Assembly: GCA_041859045.1 (NCBI GenBank)
Contig: JBHELB010000027.1
Location: 1-64,000 of the forward strand
Source: JBHELB01 sp041859045
GTDB lineage: Bacteria > Hydrogenedentota > Hydrogenedentia > Hydrogenedentales > SLHB01
Length of the DNA stretch: 64,000 nucleotides
Direction: 5' to 3'
Shown here: one piece after another, positions 9,466 through 15,417 of the stretch
Position numbering within the stretch: position 1 is the stretch's first letter
Layout of the letters: each line of letters starts with the position of its first letter
Made by a program: the position numbers and the translations under genes
The notes under the pieces: model-generated
Told to the model about the DNA's origin: nothing
Seen by the model: only the letters and a program-made list of their open reading frames with translations
Databases searched by the model: none

Positions 9466-9840
9466 ATGTCAAAGTATCCCAAATTTTCCGCGGCATTCAA
9501 CATCGCCAACAATAACGACGACAGAATCAGGGCTTTTGAGCTTTATCAAAAAGCCTTTGACGCCAAGAAAATTTCCGAGTCGGTACCGCCAGACGGATGG
9601 GACATCCATATAGTGATGGAAATCAACGAATTTGTAATTCTGCTGGCACCGGGCGGGGAAAAGGGCAAAGAGAATGTTGTGACCTGTCAACTTCAATTCG
9701 ATAATGAAAACGATTTGCGCAAGGCGTATGACGTCCTAATACAGGAAGGACAGGATTACTCGATAGGATCATATCCGTGGGCTTCGGTGGGAGCGCTCGT
9801 AACGGATAAATACGGCGTCAGATGGTGGCTTTGCCTTTGA
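9466..9840 (+). CDS. VOC/PhnB-like (glyoxalase-bleomycin resistance fold) protein
   Basis: 124 residues. The pattern fits a single vicinal-oxygen-chelate module pair: an FNIANNNDDRIRAFELYQKAF opening helix, then VMEINEFVILLAPG, a VTCQLQFDNENDLRKAYDVL middle and a closing SVGALVTDKYGVRWWL strand, as in the PhnB/3-demethylubiquinone-methyltransferase-like subgroup. Family members bind a metal and small substrates or act as resistance proteins; no substrate can be assigned. A strong ribosome site (GGAGGAGAAAAGGAG) precedes ATG 9466. Base composition is visibly lower in GC than the neighbours, and the gene lies between a palindromic repeat (9332) and a MITE-like element starting 26 bases after its stop, which suggests recent acquisition. 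Confidence 0.75.
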   Translation: MSKYPKFSAAFNIANNNDDRIRAFELYQKAFDAKKISESVPPDGWDIHIVMEINEFVILLAPGGEKGKENVVTCQLQFDNENDLRKAYDVLIQEGQDYSIGSYPWASVGALVTDKYGVRWWLCL

Positions 9841-9865
9841 ACTTGATGTTGGATAAAGTATTTAT

Positions 9866-10090
9866 CTCGTTCCCAAGTTGTACTTGGGAACGTTCTCTTC
9901 TGAAGCTGCGCTTCAACTCCCCGTATGCCGCATGGCTAGCACTCCCATGCGCTCGCATTATGCAATCGCACAATCTGACGATGCCCACTCCGTGTTCGAG
10001 ATTGATCCGCTCTCCGGCTACGGGCACGAGAGAGAAAGACGAAGCACAGCTTCGGAGAAACTGCGTTCCCAAGTGCAACTTGGGAACGAG
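9866..10090. mobile_element. MITE-like element with about 50-bp terminal inverted repeats
   Basis: The left end (from 9866) reads CTCGTTCCCAAG, a short spacer, CTTGGGAACG, then TTCTCTTCTGAAGCTGCGCT; the reverse complement of the right end (to 10090) is the same apart from a few substitutions and a small indel. Each end is itself a palindrome. The roughly 125-bp centre encodes nothing convincing. No clear target-site duplication was found. It fills most of the 9841-10145 gap. Such short non-autonomous elements move with a transposase encoded elsewhere; none lies in the window. Confidence 0.75.
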
Positions 10091-10145
10091 GAAAAAAGAG
10101 CCAAACCTCACGACGAGCCAGGCTGGGCCGGACGAAGCGCGCTGT

Positions 10146-11135
10146 TCATGCGCTTGGCCTTGTTGGGGAAGCGAGCGCATCTTCAAATTCTTTAGGGAGT
10201 TCCAGAACGGTCTCCTCCCAGTGTGCTTCATCGGTGTCCATTTCGTAGGTTTTGTGTCCAAACGTCAGCGTCTTGACCTTCGGATCGTAGACCCAGTCTA
10301 TAACACCGTCATAAGTCGGCACGTAGCTCAAATCCCACTTCAGTTTCTCCAGATTGAGTTGCTTGCATTCGAAGTATAGAAAGTTTCCGCTTCCGACTGG
10401 CCCGTAGAGATACACCTGCCACGGGTTTCCATCACTCGTCACCAGAATGTCGAGGAGTGTCTGGTGCTCGAACGTAACAGGAGGTTCCAACTGCTTGCTG
10501 CTATCGAAATGCCCGTCTGTCCAGACAATGGACTTGCCGTCCAGAAGGATGCCGTAGGGGTACCATTGCCTGCAAACAGATTTACCTCCCCCTCGCGCAA
10601 CGGAAACGGCGTTTTGAAAAAAATAGAGTCGTCGTGTCGACGACAGCTGCTTATCGACAAACCATACCGTCGGCGGCAACTTTTCTCTCGCGGGGCTTCC
10701 CGGCAAGAGCTCGTCGAACATGTCCTGTTCACGGAGATCGCCGCTCTTGATGGAAGTCTGCGTGGGTATTCTCCTGAAGTTGAGTATTCCACCGAACGCC
10801 TCTTGGATATCTTGAAACGAGGCGCCCGAACTGAACCCATCTCGCACTGCGCACTGAATCGCGCGCTCAAAGCGGTTTGGCGTGCCGTCTGGGTCTTGTC
10901 CCCAATCCTGCTTAGCTGGGTCCGAGTCATATTCCTTGGCGGCTTTGTCCAGATCATCGCGCAGTTTCTTGAGCGCGCGAGGCAATAACACAGTCTTGGT
11001 TACGGCGGGGCGCTCGTTGGCCTCAATCCCATCCCCGGAAGGTACTGGCGTGTAACTGTGGAGCCACGGCAAACACCCCATAGCCACAAAACAGACCCCG
11101 ACACCCATAACCAGTTGCCCCACTCGTCCTCGCAT
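10146..11135 (-). CDS. Predicted lipoprotein of unknown function
   Basis: 329 residues. The N-terminus is a lipoprotein signal with lipobox V-A-M-G-C and Cys21 as the lipidated residue, so the mature protein should be membrane-anchored on the periplasmic side or the surface. The mature part is mixed alpha/beta and soluble: a charged helical stretch near 55-90, then several strands rich in Trp and Tyr (about 160-300) that read like a beta-sheet domain (YLYGPVGSGNFLYFECKQLN, LTFGHKTYEMD). I recognise no family. The gene lies 45 bases downstream of the metallo-beta-lactamase-fold gene on the same strand and may share its transcript. Its 3' end is 55 bases from the MITE-like element at 9866-10090. 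Confidence 0.7.
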   Translation of the reverse strand: MRGRVGQLVMGVGVCFVAMGCLPWLHSYTPVPSGDGIEANERPAVTKTVLLPRALKKLRDDLDKAAKEYDSDPAKQDWGQDPDGTPNRFERAIQCAVRDGFSSGASFQDIQEAFGGILNFRRIPTQTSIKSGDLREQDMFDELLPGSPAREKLPPTVWFVDKQLSSTRRLYFFQNAVSVARGGGKSVCRQWYPYGILLDGKSIVWTDGHFDSSKQLEPPVTFEHQTLLDILVTSDGNPWQVYLYGPVGSGNFLYFECKQLNLEKLKWDLSYVPTYDGVIDWVYDPKVKTLTFGHKTYEMDTDEAHWEETVLELPKEFEDALASPTRPSA

Positions 11136-11180
11136 ACTTCTTCCTCTTCCCTAGAGTTCCCTTCAAACGACAACAAAAGG

Positions 11181-11786
11181 TCATTCCCCCAGCGGGGGGA
11201 CCTTGGCCTTTGCGTCTTGTGCGGGATCGGTCAAGAACGGATTGAACCGGCGCTCGATCGCCACGGTGGAGGCGGGCCCGTGGCCGGGATAGATGACGGT
11301 TGTGTCGGGTAACGCCAGAATATGCGTGCGCAGGTGCTCGATTTGTCGCCGCGCGTTGGCGTCCGATCCTGTTCCGCCCACCGCTCCGGCAAACAGCGCG
11401 TCGCCGGTGAAAACCGCGCCGTTGAAGTGGATGCAGCGCGCGTCGGGGGTGTGTCCGGGCGTGGCCAGAACGTGTCCGGTGCATCCGCCGACGGAGATCG
11501 CATAGTTGTGCTCCACGAAGCGCGCGCGCACGCCCCCGGGGTCCACACTGCCCGCGTAAACCGCCGCGCCGTACTTGTTGACCCACTCCTTGAGCGCGCC
11601 GCTGTGGTCGTAGTGGTCGTGGGTGATGAATATCGCCGCGAGCCGCAGCTTTTCGCGCTGAAGAAATCCTTCCACGGCCGGATCGAGCGCGGCGGCGTCG
11701 ATCAGCATGGCCTCGCGCACGCGGTCGCATGCCACAACATACATGTTCGCCTCGTTCACGTCGGACAGAAACGCCTCGACGATCAT
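11181..11786 (-). CDS. Metallo-beta-lactamase-fold hydrolase, glyoxalase II-like
   Basis: 201 residues. Zinc-ligand motifs are in order: THDHYDHS (the HxHxDH signature), ATPGHTPD, TGDALF and YPGHGP, which together fit the glyoxalase II/hydroxyacylglutathione-hydrolase branch with a binuclear metal site. Length is typical of the short bacterial thioesterase-like members. Enzymes of this group hydrolyse thioesters or similar substrates in the cytoplasm; the substrate here is unknown. Its ATG overlaps the stop of the pentapeptide-repeat gene (ATGA at 11783-11786), so translation is probably coupled. Confidence 0.88.
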   Translation of the reverse strand: MIVEAFLSDVNEANMYVVACDRVREAMLIDAAALDPAVEGFLQREKLRLAAIFITHDHYDHSGALKEWVNKYGAAVYAGSVDPGGVRARFVEHNYAISVGGCTGHVLATPGHTPDARCIHFNGAVFTGDALFAGAVGGTGSDANARRQIEHLRTHILALPDTTVIYPGHGPASTVAIERRFNPFLTDPAQDAKAKVPPLGE

Positions 11787-12325
11787 CGCAACGCTCCTTC
11801 CAGGTTCACGTCGACGAACTTGGCTGTGCCGCGGCTCTTGGACAGGTTCGCGCCCGCAAGATTCGTCTTGCGGAACACCGTGCGCTCGATGTTGGCCCGG
11901 CGCAGATCGGCTTTGCTCAGGTTGGCGTTGCTCGCGCGCGCGTAGTAGAGGTCCGCGTCCGTGAATTGCGCCCCGACCGCAACCGCGCCGACAAGGTTCG
12001 CGCGCCGAAGATTGGCCCCGATCAGCCCCGCACCGGAGAGATCCGCCATGCCGAGCACGGCAAACTCCAGGTCCGCCTCGCGCAGATCCGCCTTTTCGAG
12101 CCGGGCGCCATCCAACAACGCGCCGCGCAGTTTCGTCCCGCGCAACGACGCCCGCGACAGATCCGCGCCGGACAGCCGCGCCTCGCTGAGATCGAGTCCG
12201 GACAAGTCGGCCCCGGAGAGGTCGACGCCCCGGAGCGTTGCGCCGCGACCCTTCCCCGCGCGCAGGGCCGCCAGTATCGCGTCGCGCGATTCGGCCAGCA
12301 GCGGCGGTTCGGGGAAACGTCTCAT
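11783..12325 (-). CDS. Pentapeptide-repeat protein
   Basis: 180 residues from ATG 12325, preceded by GGAGA. After about 30 residues, nearly the whole protein is A(D/N)LXX repeats (GVDLSGADLSGLDLSEARLS, GANLRRANLVGAV), roughly 26 tandem units, which fold into a right-handed quadrilateral beta-helix. Some members (Qnr, MfpA) mimic DNA and protect gyrase; most have no known role, and nothing here identifies a target. It overlaps its neighbours by ATGA at both ends, which makes it the middle gene of a three-gene translationally coupled set. Confidence 0.92.
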   Translation of the reverse strand: MRRFPEPPLLAESRDAILAALRAGKGRGATLRGVDLSGADLSGLDLSEARLSGADLSRASLRGTKLRGALLDGARLEKADLREADLEFAVLGMADLSGAGLIGANLRRANLVGAVAVGAQFTDADLYYARASNANLSKADLRRANIERTVFRKTNLAGANLSKSRGTAKFVDVNLEGALR

Positions 12326-12951
12326 TGCGTATCTCCGCGCGTGAGCTTCGCCTCCATCCAGTCGGCGGAGAACGCCGCTTCCTTGACGGCCTCCTTCAGC
12401 GCGCGCGCGGTGAGCCCGTCGAGAGGAAGCAGCGCGCGCAGCACGAACATAGGTTGTTCGCCCTGCGCATCGACGGCGATCGCACAGCGCTGCAGTTCGA
12501 GATTCGTCTTGAGCGACCACAACGCCCCCGACTCGGTGTACGGGCCGCAGACACTGAGAACCCGCACCCAGGTTGCCCCATCTTTTCGGGTATACGCGTC
12601 GATAGAGACGGTTTGCGCGCGGTTCTCCGGAAGTGTGCAGCACACGCGGAATCCATCGCCGTTGGGTTCCACCGAGCGCGAGCCTTCCTTCGCGAGATCG
12701 GCGACGAGGTCTTTCAGACTGGGGGCGGAAGACGGCGCGGGCGCCGTATCGTTCACACGGGATGCTGCTTGCTTGAGCACCCGCTCGATGGCCATACGCA
12801 CATCGACGTCCGCCTCATTCTTGTGCGCCGCGAGTGCATCGAGCGCTTTGCACGCGACCTGCCCCAACGCGTCCGCGGCATCGCGCCGCGTCACCCAACC
12901 TGCTTTCGTGTCCGCGAGTTGCGCGGAAGTCCTGGTAAGCCAGTCAGCCAT
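12322..12951 (-). CDS. YbjN-like/secretion-chaperone-like fold protein with helical N-domain
   Basis: 209 residues. Residues 1-70 are helical, reminiscent of a HEAT-like or four-helix segment. After a short Pro/Ala/Ser linker, residues about 80-205 alternate strands and helices in the manner of the YbjN/type III chaperone-like domain (VCCTLPENRAQTVSIDAY, SGALWSLKTNLELQRCAIAV, LDGLTARALKEAVKEAAFSA). Function of the family is poorly known. It is the first gene of the coupled trio; ATG 12951 has a GGGAGGA ribosome site, and a TACAAT -10-like box lies about 22 bases upstream on the minus strand. The family call is by pattern only. Confidence 0.55.
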   Translation of the reverse strand: MADWLTRTSAQLADTKAGWVTRRDAADALGQVACKALDALAAHKNEADVDVRMAIERVLKQAASRVNDTAPAPSSAPSLKDLVADLAKEGSRSVEPNGDGFRVCCTLPENRAQTVSIDAYTRKDGATWVRVLSVCGPYTESGALWSLKTNLELQRCAIAVDAQGEQPMFVLRALLPLDGLTARALKEAVKEAAFSADWMEAKLTRGDTQ

Positions 12952-13306
12952 GGTTCATCCTCCCTGTTCCCTATTGTAGCAGGGAAGACGGATGGGCGAA
13001 ACCCCTTGTTTCATTCTCGCACCGGTAAAGACCCCTCGCATGCCTCGCCAGAAACAGAAAAACGTTGCATCTGGAGTCGCCAACGGAAATACTGTCGGGG
13101 CGCAGTCGGGTTTTCGATACGCGAGCGAAGCGCGCCTTGACCGCAAACGTTCGCGTCGCCACAAGGAAAGCCCAGCCGAAGGCCACAGGCCGCAGGAGTA
13201 CGCGCGGATAGCAGATGCCAACGGTGGGCGGCTTTCCTTTTGGAGGCGTGAAGATCGAGTGATCGCCGTTTTCCGGCGAGGCGCAACACGTCGAGAGGAA
13301 AGCTGC
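12952..13306. other. Divergent intergenic region upstream of sucC
   Basis: 355 bases between two divergent genes. Apart from a minus-strand TACAAT box (12973-12978) near the YbjN-like gene and a GAGAGGAAAG ribosome site just before sucC, I see no confident promoter, riboswitch or hairpin. The plus-strand frame in register with sucC happens to be open throughout, but its residue content (Arg-rich, no fold pattern) does not look coding. Confidence 0.4.
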
Positions 13307-14449
13307 ATGAAGATTCATGAGTACCAGGCCAAGGACCTTTTCCGGGCATACGGCATTTGCGCCCCGCCCGGTATCGCGGTCAACACCCCGGAACGCGCGG
13401 TGCGTGCGGCGGAGAAATTGGGCCTTCCCGTGGTCATCAAGGCCCAGGTGCACGTCGGCGGACGCGGCAAGGCCGGGGGCGTCAAGCTCGCCCGCGCGTT
13501 ATCCGAAGTTTCCACCCACGCCGAGCGCATCCTCGGCTTGCAGATCAAGGGTCTCCCCGTGCGCAAGGTGCTTGTCACCCCCGCCTCGGACATCGCCCGC
13601 GAGGTCTACCTCAGTCTGTTGATCGACCGCGGCACACGCAAGGCGGTGTTCATTGGCTGTGCCGAGGGCGGTGTGGAGATCGAAGTCACCGCCAAGGAGA
13701 CCCCCGAGAAGATCCTGCGGCTGGAGGTTCCTGCGGCGGCGCTGCGCGCGTTGCCGGTCGAGCAGGCGTTGCCGTTTGCGCGTAAGCTATTTCCTGTGGA
13801 GGACCAGGCGCGGCAGGCGGCGGACATTATGGTCGCAGTGGCCCGGCTGTTCGCGGAAAAGGACTGCTCGCTGGTCGAGATTAACCCGCTCATCGTCGAC
13901 AACCAAGGCCAAGTCGTTGCACTCGACGCGAAAGTGCTGTTCGACGACAACGGCCTGTTTCGCCATCCCGACGCGGTGGAACTGCGCGATATGGACTCCG
14001 AGGACGTGGACGAGCTGTCCGCGAAGGAAGACGGGCTGAGTTTCGTGCGCCTCGAGGGATCGATCGGGTGTATGGTGAACGGCGCGGGGCTGGCCATGGC
14101 GACGATGGACATCATCAAGCATTTTGGCGGATCGCCCGCGAATTTCCTGGACGTTGGCGGCAGTTCCAACCCGAAGAAAGTGGTTGCGGCGTTCAAGATG
14201 ATCCTCAAAGATCCCGGCGTGAAGGTCATTCTCATCAACATCTTCGGCGGCATCACGCGCTGCGACGACATCGCGCGCGGGATATTGGCCTCGCTCGAGG
14301 AGTTCGAAGTGCCTGTGCCCATCGTTATTCGTCTAACAGGCACCAATCAGGAGGAAGGCCGGAAACTGCTCGAGGGCACGGACCTGCTTTTCGCGGACAC
14401 GCTCGAGGCGGCGGCAATCAAGGCCGTAGAACTGGGAGGCCGGTCATGA
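13307..14449 (+). CDS. sucC: Succinyl-CoA synthetase (ADP/GDP-forming) subunit beta
   Basis: 380 residues, beginning MKIHEYQAKDLFRAYGI, the canonical SucC start; GAGAGGAAAG precedes the ATG. The ATP-grasp region (VVIKAQVHVGGRGKAGGVKL), the metal-site segment CSLVEINPLIV, and the CoA-ligase-type C-terminal domain with GGSSNPKKV and NIFGGITRCDDIA are all present. With SucD it converts succinyl-CoA, phosphate and ADP (or GDP) to succinate, CoA and ATP/GTP in the TCA cycle. Its stop overlaps the sucD start (ATGA at 14446-14449). Confidence 0.97.
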   Translation: MKIHEYQAKDLFRAYGICAPPGIAVNTPERAVRAAEKLGLPVVIKAQVHVGGRGKAGGVKLARALSEVSTHAERILGLQIKGLPVRKVLVTPASDIAREVYLSLLIDRGTRKAVFIGCAEGGVEIEVTAKETPEKILRLEVPAAALRALPVEQALPFARKLFPVEDQARQAADIMVAVARLFAEKDCSLVEINPLIVDNQGQVVALDAKVLFDDNGLFRHPDAVELRDMDSEDVDELSAKEDGLSFVRLEGSIGCMVNGAGLAMATMDIIKHFGGSPANFLDVGGSSNPKKVVAAFKMILKDPGVKVILINIFGGITRCDDIARGILASLEEFEVPVPIVIRLTGTNQEEGRKLLEGTDLLFADTLEAAAIKAVELGGRS

Positions 14450-15312
14450 GCATTTTGGTCAATTCATCGACACGCCTTCTGGTGCAGGGGATCACCGGCC
14501 GCGACGGGTCGTTTCACGCACAACAAATGCTCGACTACGGCACGAAGATCGTCGGAGGCGTGACGCCCGGCAAGGGCGGGCAGACGGCGCTGGGCGTGCC
14601 AGTGTTCAACACGCTGCGCGAGGCGGTGGACGCCACCGGCGCGGACGCGTCGGTCATGTATGTGCCTGCGGCGCATGCCAAGGCCGCGATGATGGACGCC
14701 GCCGAAAGTGGCCTCAAACTGCTCGTGGCGATCACCGAAGGAATTCCTACAATCGACGTGCTCGAGGCGTATGAAACCCTTTGCGCCAACGGCGTGCGGC
14801 TTATCGGGCCGAACTGTCCGGGCATCATCACGCCCGGCCAGTGCAAGATCGGCATTATGCCCGGCTGGATTCATCGCCCGGGCCGCGTGGGCGTCATCAG
14901 CCGCAGCGGCACCTTGACCTACGAGATCGTCAAAGAACTCACCGACGCCGGACTCGGCGAGTCGACCTGCATCGGCATCGGCGGCGATCAGGTCATCGGC
15001 AGCAATTTCGCGGACCTGCTCCCGATGTTTGAGGCCGATTCGGAGACGGACGCGGTCGTGATCGTGGGCGAGATCGGCGGGCAAGACGAAGTCGTTGCCG
15101 CAAAGTACTTTAAACAGCACATGACGAAACCCGTCGTAGCGTTCATGGCGGGGCTCACCGCGCCCCCCGGTCGACGCATGGGCCACGCCGGGGCCATCGT
15201 GGGCGGTGCGGACGATACCGCCGCCGCGAAGATCGAGCGGCTCGAGGCGGCGGGCATTCCCGTGGCGCGCGTGATCAGCGAGGTCGTGCCGCTGGTGAGA
15301 GAGCGCCTATAA
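14446..15312 (+). CDS. sucD: Succinyl-CoA synthetase subunit alpha
   Basis: 288 residues, typical for SucD. The CoA-binding Rossmann domain (LLVQGITGRDGSFHAQQML) and the ligase domain are complete, with the phosphorylated active-site His247 in RRMGHAGAIVGG and the SGTLTYE and GEIGGQDE signatures. It pairs with SucC, and the four-base ATGA overlap keeps the subunits near equal stoichiometry. The next gene has its own promoter 24 bases after the stop, so sucCD is probably a two-gene unit. Confidence 0.97.
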   Translation: MSILVNSSTRLLVQGITGRDGSFHAQQMLDYGTKIVGGVTPGKGGQTALGVPVFNTLREAVDATGADASVMYVPAAHAKAAMMDAAESGLKLLVAITEGIPTIDVLEAYETLCANGVRLIGPNCPGIITPGQCKIGIMPGWIHRPGRVGVISRSGTLTYEIVKELTDAGLGESTCIGIGGDQVIGSNFADLLPMFEADSETDAVVIVGEIGGQDEVVAAKYFKQHMTKPVVAFMAGLTAPPGRRMGHAGAIVGGADDTAAAKIERLEAAGIPVARVISEVVPLVRERL

Positions 15313-15335
15313 CATACGCCGAACGACACAGGTCC

Positions 15336-15364
15336 TTGACACGGCTATGGTTTGACGCGACAAT
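15336..15364 (+). promoter_or_regulatory. Strong sigma70-like promoter for the second hybrid kinase
   Basis: Consensus TTGACA (15336-15341), a 17-base spacer and GACAAT (15359-15364). The start point would fall near 15371, excluding the in-frame TTG at 15352 as a start codon and supporting ATG 15418. Confidence 0.7.
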
Positions 15365-15417
15365 ACCTTCGGGGCTCGCTGTTGGCTGCTGGGCCCAAAG
15401 CGTCTCGAAAGGGAACC

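Noticed and set aside
12992..13306. In-frame N-terminal extension of sucC by 105 codons
   Set aside because: SucC proteins start at MKIHEYQAK; the extension is Arg-rich without homology, and the ribosome site is right before ATG 13307.
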